The notes under the pieces: model-generated
Told to the model about the DNA's origin: nothing
What the model saw: the letters and a program-made list of their open reading frames with translations, nothing else
Database searches by the model: none
Program-made: the position numbers and the translations under genes
Part shown: in pieces, positions 1-7,933 of the stretch
Layout of the letters: each line of letters starts with the position of its first letter
Position numbering within the stretch: the first letter of the stretch is position 1
Assembly (NCBI GenBank): GCA_047635695.1
Contig: JBLILN010000007.1
Span: 24,230-88,229 of the forward strand
Source: UBA2136 sp047635695
GTDB lineage: Bacteria > Pseudomonadota > Alphaproteobacteria > UBA2136
Direction: 5' to 3'
Length of the DNA stretch: 64,000 nt

Positions 1-2
1 AA

Positions 3-497
3 AGTAATGTCTCTCTCGATGTCACTGAGGCACGTACAGTCGAAAGCCACTGTTTTATTTCAGGTAATATCTCTGTTCAAGGTGAGGTTCAATTTAGTGG
101 CACATTACGTGTCGACGGACGCATTGTCGGTAAAGTTTCAAGCTACCCTAATAAAAACGGAACATTGGTTGTTAGTAAGGGGGCTTTTGTTGATGGCCCC
201 GTTGAAACAACAAACATTATTTGTGACGGTACCATTCACGGCCGTGTTCAAGCTTCAAATAAACTCGAAGTACGCAGCAACGGTGTCATTAATGGTGAAA
301 TGCATTACGACAAACTTTCCACCATGGAAGGGGCGCAACTTATCGGTCGCTGTCATCAAAATATTGACAAGACACCTAAATTACAAGAAGTGGGTAGCCC
401 TAATTTTGGTCATTCTCTCGCAACGAGAGACACGGCTCAAGGGAGCTTAAATGCCCTTGCAATAGCAAATTTAGGCAATAAAAAATCAAAATTCTAA
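3..497 (+). CDS. Bactofilin family protein (5' end outside window)
   Basis: Bactofilins are small beta-helical proteins that polymerise into membrane-associated filaments and act as scaffolds for cell-shape and cell-wall enzymes. The reading frame is open from base 3, so the start lies upstream of the window. The core (ISGNISVQGEV, then LRVDGRIVGKV, GAFVDGPVET, GTIHGRV, LEVRSNGVINGEM) shows the regular repeats with periodic glycine and hydrophobic residues typical of the DUF583/bactofilin fold. The C-terminal tail of about 45 residues is polar and probably disordered. It ends 16 bases before the gamma-carbonic-anhydrase-like gene, so the two are probably co-transcribed. Family assignment is firm; partners and localisation are unknown. 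Confidence 0.88.
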   Translation, partial: SNVSLDVTEARTVESHCFISGNISVQGEVQFSGTLRVDGRIVGKVSSYPNKNGTLVVSKGAFVDGPVETTNIICDGTIHGRVQASNKLEVRSNGVINGEMHYDKLSTMEGAQLIGRCHQNIDKTPKLQEVGSPNFGHSLATRDTAQGSLNALAIANLGNKKSKF

Positions 498-513
498 ATA
501 AAGGTTAAACCGT

Positions 514-1032
514 ATGACTGTTCTTGCCTACAAAGGTGCTTCCCCTAAAATTGCGGCGGACGCTTTTATAGCAGGAGGTTCAACGGTTATTGGTGATACC
601 GTTATCGGTGAAAAGACCAGTATTTGGTACAACGTCACTATTCGTGGTGACGTGAACACTATCCGCATTGGCAAGCACACCAACATTCAAGACGGTTCCA
701 CTTGTCATGTGTCCTATAAAACAGGGCCTTTGGTTATTGGCGACTATGTCACTATTGGCCATAACGCCATTGTTCACGGCTGTACCTTGGAAGACCATGC
801 CTTTGTTGGTATGGGCGCTATGGTGCTAGACGGTGCTGTTGTCAGCTCGCATGCAATGCTTGCCGCGGGCGCCTTACTCACCAACAATAAGGTTGTACCG
901 ACGGGTGAAATTTGGGCAGGTAACCCCGCCAAGTTCTTCCGTAAAATGACCGACAAAGAAATGGTTTACGCCGAGTGGTCAGCCGAGCATTACGTTAAGC
1001 TGGGACAAGAACACGCTTCGATCACGGAATAA
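514..1032 (+). CDS. Gamma-carbonic anhydrase family protein (hexapeptide-repeat)
   Basis: This 172-residue protein is a left-handed beta-helix of the YrdA/PaaY/gamma-carbonic anhydrase type. Hexapeptide-like repeats (VIGDTVIGEKTSI, VTIGHNAIVHGC, HAFVGMGAMVLDG) run through the first 130 residues, followed by the usual C-terminal helix. The three zinc-ligand histidines of the family are present: one in the CHVS segment and two in IGHNAIVHG. The family forms trimers with metal at subunit interfaces. Many bacterial members have weak or unproven carbonic anhydrase activity, so the reaction is inferred. It follows the bactofilin gene closely and looks like the last gene of that unit. Confidence 0.88.
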   Translation: MTVLAYKGASPKIAADAFIAGGSTVIGDTVIGEKTSIWYNVTIRGDVNTIRIGKHTNIQDGSTCHVSYKTGPLVIGDYVTIGHNAIVHGCTLEDHAFVGMGAMVLDGAVVSSHAMLAAGALLTNNKVVPTGEIWAGNPAKFFRKMTDKEMVYAEWSAEHYVKLGQEHASITE

Positions 1033-1064
1033 CCGCCCCTGAGCGTCTGCTTTCGTTTCGTCAG

Positions 1065-1142
1065 ATGTCATTGACTAAACGTCAACTTCCATCCTAAAAA
1101 CAAAACCATCCATCTCAGTGGCGACTATTTTAACGGTGCATC
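1065..1142 (+). repeat. Dispersed intergenic element, family 1 (copy A)
   Basis: This element of about 78 bases starts ATGTCATTG and ends AACGGTGCATC. It lies directly after the carbonic-anhydrase-like gene. It shares both ends and an internal CCAT/catcc block with copy C at 24797-24875, and more weakly with copies at 39777 and 32418. All copies sit downstream of plus-strand operons. Its function is unknown; it could be a RNA 3'-end or REP/MITE-like remnant. Confidence 0.45.
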
Positions 1143-1145
1143 AAA

Positions 1146-2079
1146 CTAGATGTTATCAATTAAATTAAGTTGCATAGATCTTTTTTTATTAGACTTTACA
1201 TTGAATCTTAAATTCTCAGGTATGGCTTCGAGCTCTTCGTCATTAAAGGTATAAACATCATTAGCTATAGTCTCTTTTAGCCTGAGGGTACCATTTTTAT
1301 ATTCATATTTTTTTTCAATTAACACATATATATAGTCATCGTTCTCGGATTTTTTAAGTGGATATTTACCGTTAAGTACACCATTTTTAAATTGTTCATC
1401 GCCCATGGAGACAGAAATAGTTTGACCATTTTCTACATTAATTAGTTTCCACTTTTTATCATCATCAATTATGTAGGGTGAGGCTATAATTGCATGTAAT
1501 AACTCATATTCAGAATCTGCAGGCTCTATCAAGTCTTTGATAACTATATGTTTAGAAAAATATTTACGTTCAATAGAAATCCTGTGCGAGTAAAGCCTAT
1601 AGCTTTATTTTCTTTATTGGTTATGCAGGAATTAAAAAAATCACTTTTTGATTTAAGGGATTTATCATAATTACCATACTTCATATACTTATCACGTAAA
1701 GGGGTGTTGGGCTCATTCATGAATGCATTAACTATGTCCTTTACGGCTTTAGCTAAATTTTTAGCTTCATTTTCAGGTTTAAGTCATTGGTTGTTAATTC
1801 TTTATGAAATGCCTTGTACGAGTCACTTTCTAGTATACTTATGGCGGTGTCAACAGCTTCTGTGGTACACTATAGAATTGCACCAAGGTGGAATAGTATT
1901 TTAAACGAACCATCTGTGCTGGGGATAATTTGAAGTTCTAAGGGTAAGCTTCCGTCAAATATTTTATCATTTAATTCGGTAACAAGTGTATCAAGTGCTT
2001 TAACTCCAGTTAATAATTCAGCAGTGGAAATTATATGTTGTGGTACGTTTAGGTGTAAGACTAATTCTTCACTTTGCAT
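1146..2079 (-). pseudogene. Degraded gene for an unrecognised protein of about 310 residues
   Basis: Three minus-strand open segments line up as one decayed gene. The first runs from the ATG at 2079 to an in-frame TAG at 1870-1872. The same frame stays meaningful after the stop (TEAVDTAISILESDSYKAFH) until about 1775-1782. There a one-base deletion shifts to a frame reading ENEAKNLAKAVKDIVNAF. A second frameshift near 1575-1590 moves to the final frame (SIERKYFSKHIVIKDL), which ends with TAG at 1146. I do not recognise the protein. One nonsense and two frameshift lesions in a single gene, with intact genes on both sides, point to true decay, not sequencing error. It occupies the place downstream of tolB where pal is often found, but it does not look like Pal. 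Confidence 0.72.
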
Positions 2080-2225
2080 TGTGATATCCCTTTATAAAAA
2101 ATTCTATATGTAAGGTATACCAAAAAGAAGTGTGATGTGCAACAATTACAACTGTTTACGCATATAAAACCAAAGAGCGCCTGAGCTGAGACTCAAGCGC
2201 TGGTGGGGTTAAAACGCCACGGTGG

Positions 2226-3578
2226 CTATTTTAGTAGTGGTGACCAAGCGGGGTCGGAAGCGTCCATCGGTGTTTTAAGTTGGCGCTCGTTGTAGCCTGT
2301 GATGTCAATCGTATATATCTTCGTGTGGTCGCCCATTTGACGAGAGAAGATAATCACACGGCCGTTAGGTGACCAAGTTGGTGACTCATCGAGGAAGCTT
2401 TCAGTCAACTGACGCATTTCATTGCCTTGCGGGTCAATCACAGCGATTGAAAAACGACCTTTATATGATTTTACAAAAGCAATGTTGTCGCCACGTGGTG
2501 ACCAAACAGGGGCATAAAAACTGCCTTTGCCGTAGGTCAGGCGTTTTACACGGTTACCGTCGGCGTCCATAATGTAAAGGGCAGGTGTGCCGCCACGGTT
2601 ACTGTTGAAAACAATTTTCTTACCATCTGGTGAATATGAAGGGGACGTGTCAATACCACGGTGGAAAGTCAAACGCTTCAATTTTTTCGTTGCAATGTCG
2701 AGTGAGTAAAGCTCGGGGTTACCCGCGTGGCCTTTTGTTAGTGTCATCACCAATGTTTTACCATCAGGTGAGAAACGAGGAGAACTGTTGAGCCCTTCAA
2801 AGTCGCCGACAATTTCTTGACGTCCTGTTGGTAAATCAAGCAAGTAAAGACGTGGGAAGCCGTTGGCATATGACATATAAACGATCTTCTGCATAGAAGG
2901 GCTAAAACGTGGTGTGAGCACAAGGTGCTTACCGTCTGTCAGGCATTGGTAGTTGCCACCGTCTTGGTCCATCACACAAAGTTTTTTCAGAGTTTTATTA
3001 CCTTCTTTCTCTTCAGCAATGTGGACAATACGTGTTGTAAAGTAACCGCTTTCACCTGTGAGAGACGTATAAATGTCATCACTAATACGGTGGCCAATGT
3101 GGCGCCAGAAGTTTAGGTCTGCAGTATAGCTTTTGGCAATAATAGGTTTGTCGGTGCTGCCGTACGGGTCGTAGAGGCGAAATTCAACCTTCGCTTTGCG
3201 TGGGTTATTACCGCTTTGGATAATTTCAATATTACCCGTCATTACCGCTTCAACGTTAATTAAACGCCATTCATTCAGCAAAATACCACTGGTACGAATA
3301 GAATTACGAGATTGCAAGTGTGCCTTAGGGTCAGCCACTTTGAAGAGACCTGAGTTTTTAAGGTTATCAGCAATAATATTACGAATTTTAACACCCACAT
3401 TTTGCTCATCCGTTGTTGTGCCGTCAAAGGGTACAAGTGCCGTTGGCAAAGGGTCAGCATTAGGGTCGGTGAGGTTAATACGTACGCGTGCATCTGCTTG
3501 CATGCTCATCATCACGATCAGTGAAGCGATTAAGCCTGTGTAAATTTTTTGCATCATTTTATTTTCCACTTTCTTCAT
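2226..3578 (-). CDS. tolB: Tol-Pal system protein TolB
   Basis: TolB is the periplasmic propeller of the Tol-Pal system. It links TolA to Pal and helps outer-membrane constriction at division. The 450-residue product has an N-terminal signal peptide that probably ends after MQADA, then the TolB N-terminal alpha/beta domain (to about residue 165). After that come repeated WD40-like blades with the SPDGKKIVF / WSPNGRVIIF / RFSPDGKTLV motifs. A second start, MMQKIY, seven codons downstream would give a more usual signal peptide. The gene starts 4 bases after tolA and is last in a tolQRAB run. No pal gene follows; a pseudogene lies there instead. Confidence 0.96.
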   Translation of the reverse strand: MKKVENKMMQKIYTGLIASLIVMMSMQADARVRINLTDPNADPLPTALVPFDGTTTDEQNVGVKIRNIIADNLKNSGLFKVADPKAHLQSRNSIRTSGILLNEWRLINVEAVMTGNIEIIQSGNNPRKAKVEFRLYDPYGSTDKPIIAKSYTADLNFWRHIGHRISDDIYTSLTGESGYFTTRIVHIAEEKEGNKTLKKLCVMDQDGGNYQCLTDGKHLVLTPRFSPSMQKIVYMSYANGFPRLYLLDLPTGRQEIVGDFEGLNSSPRFSPDGKTLVMTLTKGHAGNPELYSLDIATKKLKRLTFHRGIDTSPSYSPDGKKIVFNSNRGGTPALYIMDADGNRVKRLTYGKGSFYAPVWSPRGDNIAFVKSYKGRFSIAVIDPQGNEMRQLTESFLDESPTWSPNGRVIIFSRQMGDHTKIYTIDITGYNERQLKTPMDASDPAWSPLLK

Positions 3579-3582
3579 TGTG

Positions 3583-4410
3583 TTAGCCGTTCCAGTATAA
3601 ATCTATTTCTTTAAAAAGTTCGTATTTGTCGCTTGGTATAGGGAAGGGTGCGGCCTTCCTTGCGGCACGTTTAAGTGAGTTATCAAGCGAGGTTGAACCC
3701 GAACTTTCTATCACTTCCAAAGACGCTAATGTACCGTCTCTGTTAATTTTTAAACGTAAAAGTAAAGCATTGCTAAACTTGGTACCTGGTGTTTTATACC
3801 AGTTACGTTCGATATGTTTTTTCAATACAGCAAGCTCAGCTTGCTCAGCCACATTGATGGTTGTTCGTTCTGTTTCTTCACCTTCAAACATCGCCGATTC
3901 TTCTGCCTTTAAGTCTTCAATAAAACTTAAAGCCTTTAAAAAGTCATCAGGGTCTTCCACCATGACAGCGTCTTTATTGGCCTCTTTGATAATGTTTTTC
4001 TTGTCAGGTGTTTTATCAAGTTTTGCAGGGCGAGACTCAGGTTTGTTTTCTACCTTTTTAGGCTCGACCTTCTTTGGTGTTTTTTCAACGACCTCTAGCT
4101 TCTTCTTGACTTTCTTCGGGTTTTTTTGAGGGATCTCTTTTACCAAGGTCGGCTTTTTAGGCTTTTCTTTCGGTTTTGGTTTAGGCTTTTCTTTTGGTTT
4201 GTTTGCGGCCTTAGGTGCGGCGCTTTGCTGTGTCTTTACAGCCTTTTGCTTTTCAACCTTGGTTGTCTTTTTGACATTTTTAGCGGCAACCAGCTTAATG
4301 GAAATAGCTTTAACTTCATTTTTAGGGAAGAATACTTCAGGCACGTTGATGAACGCGACAAAGGCCACAAATATGTGTAGAAAGAAGGATATAAGTAAGC
4401 CTCTACGCAT
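3583..4410 (-). CDS. tolA: TolA-like envelope protein with TonB/TolA C-terminal domain
   Basis: The product is 275 residues. It has one N-terminal membrane helix (about residues 5-25), then a long Lys/Pro/Glu-rich spacer (about 45-150) with KPKEKPKPKPKEKPKK-type runs, and a C-terminal TonB/TolA-like domain containing NALLLRLKINRDGTLASLEV and the S-G-S-x-x-LD-x-x motif. TolA spans the periplasm and couples the proton-driven TolQR motor to TolB and Pal. Its position between tolR and tolB, with gaps of 24 and 4 bases, supports TolA over TonB. The basic spacer makes the opposite strand appear open, but those frames are shadows. Confidence 0.9.
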   Translation of the reverse strand: MRRGLLISFFLHIFVAFVAFINVPEVFFPKNEVKAISIKLVAAKNVKKTTKVEKQKAVKTQQSAAPKAANKPKEKPKPKPKEKPKKPTLVKEIPQKNPKKVKKKLEVVEKTPKKVEPKKVENKPESRPAKLDKTPDKKNIIKEANKDAVMVEDPDDFLKALSFIEDLKAEESAMFEGEETERTTINVAEQAELAVLKKHIERNWYKTPGTKFSNALLLRLKINRDGTLASLEVIESSGSTSLDNSLKRAARKAAPFPIPSDKYELFKEIDLYWNG

Positions 4411-4434
4411 TTTTTGCTCTAAGTTCCTTTAAGT

Positions 4435-4866
4435 TTATTGAGTAGGTGCTGTGACAAGGCCAACGTCGACCAAGCCTGCAGTTTGTAGTTCGCTCATTAC
4501 TTCCATCACTTGGCCGTAGTCTACAGACCTGTCGGCATTGAGTAATATAGAAGCGGCTTCTTTTCTGGCACCTCTAATGGCTTTAAGGCGTGAAGGGAGG
4601 TCACTGCGTTTAATTTTTTGCGTTTGAATAAAAATATCACCCGAAGCCTTAATGGTAATTTGAATAGGCTCTTTTTGTTCAGTGATAGGTTGGTTATCAA
4701 CTTCAGGCAAATTAATTTGAACACCCTGTGTAATAAGCGGTGCTGTAATCATAAAGACAACCAATAGAACCAACATAACGTCGACGAAAGGCGTGATATT
4801 AATTTCTGCAATCGGTTGTTTTCGATATGATTTAGCCTGTGATTTACTTAAAAGTGGACCAGCCAT
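4435..4866 (-). CDS. tolR: Tol-Pal system protein TolR (ExbD/TolR family)
   Basis: This 143-residue ExbD/TolR protein has a single transmembrane helix (INITPFVDVMLVLLVVFMIT, about residues 22-41). The helix contains the conserved aspartate of FVDVMLVLL that carries protons in the motor. A periplasmic domain follows, with the usual GVQINLPEV and NADRSVDYGQVMEVM segments. It begins 5 bases after tolQ and works with TolQ as the stator/rotor pair that energises TolA. Confidence 0.95.
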   Translation of the reverse strand: MAGPLLSKSQAKSYRKQPIAEINITPFVDVMLVLLVVFMITAPLITQGVQINLPEVDNQPITEQKEPIQITIKASGDIFIQTQKIKRSDLPSRLKAIRGARKEAASILLNADRSVDYGQVMEVMSELQTAGLVDVGLVTAPTQ

Positions 4867-4871
4867 AAGGG

Positions 4872-5675
4872 TTATGATGCCTCCTTTGTTTTATCAGAAG
4901 TACGGAGTTTATTTGTTGTTTTTGAAGCGCTTACAACACTTTCTTGATGTTGCCTCTCAAGCAATGTCACGAATTCAGTAACGAATGATTCAAGGCGAGC
5001 CGCGTAACGTCCAAGCTCTGTTGATAACTTGTTGTAAGCGACAACGGCAGGGATAGCGGCAAACAGTCCAAGGGCTGTTGCAAACAAGGCTTCAGCAATA
5101 CCAGGAGCGACGACAGCAAGGGACGTATTTTTGGTTGCGCCAATGTCGTTAAAGGAACTCATGATACCCCAAACTGTTCCGAGTAAACCAATGAAAGGTG
5201 CAGTTGAACCGACAGTTGCAAGTACAGGCATTGAGTTTTCAAGGCGTTCGAGTTCACGGTTCATTTTGGCACCCATGAGTTGGCGTACACGGTCGGGCAC
5301 ACCCACTTGTAATGTGTAATTTTTATTTTCTGTATTTTCGTCTTTTGCCTGTTCCCACTCACGCAAGCCAATAACGTAAAGTTTAGCCATAGGGTGGTCG
5401 GTTTCTTCAGGTTTTGTGTTTTTGTATAGCTCTTCTAAGCCACGGTTGCCCCAAAAAGCTTCTTCAAAGCGCTGCGCTTTGTGACGTAATTTACGAAAAA
5501 CGTTATACTTGTTGATGAGAATAGCCCATGTGACGATAGAAAGCCCTATCAGTAATAGCATAATGGTTTTAACAAAAATATCAGCTTGTGAAAAAAGCCC
5601 CATAACCGTGAGGTCGTGCGCTGCTTGAACGGCTGTGGTTGCTGCTGATTGGATAGGTTCCGCAAGTGGTGTCAT
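4872..5675 (-). CDS. tolQ: Tol-Pal system protein TolQ (MotA/TolQ/ExbB family)
   Basis: TolQ is the inner-membrane proton-channel subunit of the Tol motor. The 267-residue protein has three predicted membrane helices (about residues 30-50, 155-175 and 190-212). The last two carry the family signature APFIGLLGTVWGIMSSF and APGIAEALFATALGLFAAIPAV. A clear AAGGAGC-like ribosome site (aaggagc) lies about 8 bases upstream of the ATG. It is the first gene of tolQRAB; ybgC, the common upstream neighbour, is absent. Promoter signals must lie in 5676-5930, which also holds a family 2 intergenic element. Confidence 0.96.
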   Translation of the reverse strand: MTPLAEPIQSAATTAVQAAHDLTVMGLFSQADIFVKTIMLLLIGLSIVTWAILINKYNVFRKLRHKAQRFEEAFWGNRGLEELYKNTKPEETDHPMAKLYVIGLREWEQAKDENTENKNYTLQVGVPDRVRQLMGAKMNRELERLENSMPVLATVGSTAPFIGLLGTVWGIMSSFNDIGATKNTSLAVVAPGIAEALFATALGLFAAIPAVVAYNKLSTELGRYAARLESFVTEFVTLLERQHQESVVSASKTTNKLRTSDKTKEAS

Positions 5676-5734
5676 GTGCTTAAGAGCTCCTTCATAGTCA
5701 AAAATTACAGTTGTCCATTTATACCGACTCAGCG

Positions 5735-5805
5735 TTTAAATGTCCACCACGCAATGTCATACAAATGCAACGCGCCTCCATAAATTAAACAATTTCGGTG
5801 CTTTA
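5735..5805 (+). repeat. Dispersed intergenic element, family 2 (copy B, diverged)
   Basis: The stretch CGCAATGTCAT...CGCGCCTCCATAAATTAAA aligns with the elements at 35545-35655 and 47910-48005, although the central GTAC palindrome has decayed here. It lies between tolQ and the divergent small gene at 5940. The match is partial and was made by eye. Confidence 0.35.
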
Positions 5806-5939
5806 ACGATGGTTGTTTATGTTACTTTTTTGCGTAAATTTTAATCAGAGCCTTGTAATTACACGTTAGAAGCCCTACAACTTACTTATAAATTTTTTGA
5901 CACATCTTATTATTACTTTTTTTTAAAGCGAGGTTGCCT

Positions 5940-6224
5940 ATGGATAGAATAGGAATTACAAGCGCTTCACTCACTCAAACAAAAGCTTATTTGTTGGAAA
6001 CTGTAAAGCAATTACAAAATTTACATAATAAAAACAATCAACGTAACACGATTGAAGTTCAAAGCGGTTACCGTGACACAATAGATATAAATATTTTAAC
6101 GCATGTGAATAATAGCCTAAGGCAAACGTTTTTAGACTTACAGTTTAAATTAAATAACCAAGGTTTAACTTTAGAGGTGCAGGCATATTGTTCGCGCTTA
6201 TTCATATCCATTCGATCAACGTAA
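5940..6224 (+). CDS. Small hypothetical protein (94 aa)
   Basis: This small basic protein is not recognised. The ATG at 5940 is preceded by GAGG six bases upstream, so it is preferred over a TTG two codons earlier. The sequence is hydrophilic with no signal peptide or membrane helix. It has a polar N-terminal helix-like half and a C-terminal half of alternating hydrophobic residues (LTLEVQAYCSRLFISI). A strong intrinsic terminator begins at the stop codon, so it is a single-gene transcription unit, divergent from tolQ. Confidence 0.65.
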   Translation: MDRIGITSASLTQTKAYLLETVKQLQNLHNKNNQRNTIEVQSGYRDTIDINILTHVNNSLRQTFLDLQFKLNNQGLTLEVQAYCSRLFISIRST

Positions 6225-6246
6225 AACCTCCTTTTGGAGGTTTTTT
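6223..6246 (+). terminator. Intrinsic terminator of the 5940 gene
   Basis: AAAACCTCC and GGAGGTTTT form a stem around a TTTT loop, followed by six Ts. It starts within the stop codon of the small gene. Confidence 0.85.
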
Positions 6247-6350
6247 GGCATGTAAAGCATAAAAATCCTACCGAATAATGTACGAACAAAAATGTTAAAT
6301 TATAAATTTGGAGCATTTACCTCACTTATTTACCTTTGTATAACGCAGAA

Positions 6351-6374
6351 AGCCCTCACTATGAGGGCTTTTTT
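6351..6374. terminator. Bidirectional terminator-like hairpin
   Basis: AGCCCTCA / TGAGGGCT with a three-base loop is followed by a T-run on the plus strand. It sits just beyond the 3' end of the minus-strand Ada-like gene, so it may end transcripts from both sides. Confidence 0.7.
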
Positions 6375-6378
6375 ATCG

Positions 6379-6630
6379 TTATATGTTTTGTTGAGACTTC
6401 CATTGCTTGTAAGTATCTTTCATACAAACGGCGCAGGGGCGGTAGTCATGATTGGTAGCGTCTTGTTCTGTAGAAAAGAAAACACGGTTTTGTGCTTTAA
6501 TTTTATTTTTACCTGAAACACAGTTTAAGTGGCCGTATATTTTGCCGACTGTCCAGCCGGCGAATGTAATGTCTTTTCTCTTTATGGCCTTTAAAAGGTC
6601 ATTGGTTGAAATGTTTAAGTGAAGAATCAT
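6379..6630 (-). CDS. Small Ada-type metal-binding domain protein (83 aa)
   Basis: The second half (NCVSGK, then KAQNRVFFSTEQDA, then YRPCAVC) matches the Ada metal-binding domain signature, in which cysteines and the NRVFF/RPC-x-x-C segment form a zinc site. In Ada itself this domain takes methyl groups from DNA phosphotriesters. Here the domain stands alone, with no AraC or methyltransferase domain. Only three cysteines fall in the core (one in NCVSG, two in RPCAVC), one fewer than the four of Ada. DNA repair activity is therefore not implied. It is monocistronic with hairpins at its 3' end. Family membership is likely; function is unknown. Confidence 0.7.
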   Translation of the reverse strand: MILHLNISTNDLLKAIKRKDITFAGWTVGKIYGHLNCVSGKNKIKAQNRVFFSTEQDATNHDYRPCAVCMKDTYKQWKSQQNI

Positions 6631-6725
6631 AATATTGTTCTCCGAAAGATGAAGGTGTTGCTGTAAAAGTTGAGGTGATTGTATGTAATTATTATAACGA
6701 ATTTATATGTTTGAGTCCATAAAAT

Positions 6726-6754
6726 AAACCCATCTGCGGTTACAGATGGGTTTT
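6726..6754 (-). terminator. Terminator of the fructose-bisphosphate aldolase gene
   Basis: AAACCCATCTG and CAGATGGGTTT pair as a strong stem about 75 bases beyond the aldolase stop codon, with a T-rich stretch on the minus strand. Confidence 0.8.
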
Positions 6755-6828
6755 ATAAGTTAATACCGCAAAGCGTTTCACATAAAAGAAAAACGCTGAT
6801 GGGATTAACCCGATTAAACGCGGTGCGT

Positions 6829-7857
6829 TTAGGCAGCTTCAAGGTCGTTTGAATACTCACCTTTGGCTGCAAGGCTGTTACACATTGCACGGTGTGTGAA
6901 AACACTTTGAGCCATTTTCCAGTTAAGCTCTTCACCCTTCCAGGCTTGTAAGGCAGCGCCTTGCAAGGCACGGCCATATGAAAATGTGAGGGGCCAAGGG
7001 CTGTTACCTGCAGACAGTTTGTTCATTTTATCAAGGTGGCTTGTTGCTTGCTCGTCATTTTGACCACCAGAAAGGAAGACAATACCCGCAACGTCAGCTG
7101 GTACTGTTTCACTGAGTGCTTTGTATGTCCATGTGGCTACTTGGTCTTCTGTGCTGGCTGTTGGGCAGTTTTTACCCGCAATAACCATAGAAGGCTTAAG
7201 TAAGACACCAGCAAGGTGCACACCTTCCGCTTTAAGGGCTTTAAACAGTTCAATATGCGCCATGCGTACAACTTCATCGGCACGTTCTATTGTGTGTGTG
7301 CTGCGCTCGGCGTCGTCCATTAAAACTTCAGGCTCAACGATAGGGACAATACCGGCTTCTTGACAAAGCTTGGCATATTTTGCAAGGCCTTCGGCGTTTT
7401 TAACGTAACATTCAGTTGATGGTAGTGTGTCGGTAATGCTGTAAACACTACGCCATTTAGCGAAGCGTGCGCCAAGGTCGTGGTATTCAGCAAGGCGTGC
7501 CGCTAAGCGGTCTAGGCCTTTGGTTGTTTTTTCACCATTGCCAATATCTACCAAGCCTTCGTCCACTTTAATGCCTGGAATAATACCCATACCATGAAGC
7601 ATTTCGGAGAATTTTGTACCGTCACGGCTGCTTTGGCGGAGTGTTTCATCGTAAAGAATAACGCCGCTTACGTATTCAGATACGTCTTTAGCCGTAAAGA
7701 AGAGTTCACGCATATCACGGCGATTTTCTTCCGTGTTTTCCATGCCGATAGAGCTGAGGCGTTTACCTGCTGTGCCTGTGCTTTCGTCGGCCGCAAGGAT
7801 ACCTTTTCCCTTGGCAACAATAGCTTTAGCGATATTTTCGAGTTCTTGAGTATTCAT
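6829..7857 (-). CDS. Class I fructose-bisphosphate aldolase
   Basis: This enzyme cleaves fructose 1,6-bisphosphate to dihydroxyacetone phosphate and glyceraldehyde 3-phosphate through a Schiff base. The sequence is a typical eukaryote-like class I aldolase. It has GKGILAADESTGT near the N-terminus, FAKWRSVYSI in the middle, and GVLLKPSMV with the Schiff-base lysine at about residue 221. LSGGQNDEQAT follows further on. The start is set at MNTQELE because GGAG lies about 9 bases upstream; an in-frame ATG five codons earlier has no ribosome site. The C-terminal tyrosine common in class I enzymes is replaced by NDLEAA. It is transcribed alone. Confidence 0.95.
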   Translation of the reverse strand: MNTQELENIAKAIVAKGKGILAADESTGTAGKRLSSIGMENTEENRRDMRELFFTAKDVSEYVSGVILYDETLRQSSRDGTKFSEMLHGMGIIPGIKVDEGLVDIGNGEKTTKGLDRLAARLAEYHDLGARFAKWRSVYSITDTLPSTECYVKNAEGLAKYAKLCQEAGIVPIVEPEVLMDDAERSTHTIERADEVVRMAHIELFKALKAEGVHLAGVLLKPSMVIAGKNCPTASTEDQVATWTYKALSETVPADVAGIVFLSGGQNDEQATSHLDKMNKLSAGNSPWPLTFSYGRALQGAALQAWKGEELNWKMAQSVFTHRAMCNSLAAKGEYSNDLEAA

Positions 7858-7933
7858 AAAGGTGAGCTCCATCTTTTTTTATTAAAAACTGTATTTGTTC
7901 AGTATTTTAAGCGAGGTCTGCGTTTGAAGCAAG

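Noticed and set aside
7..450. Plus-strand open frame of 147 codons at the window start
   Set aside because: The other frame (3-497) gives a clear bactofilin sequence with repeat periodicity, so this is a shadow.
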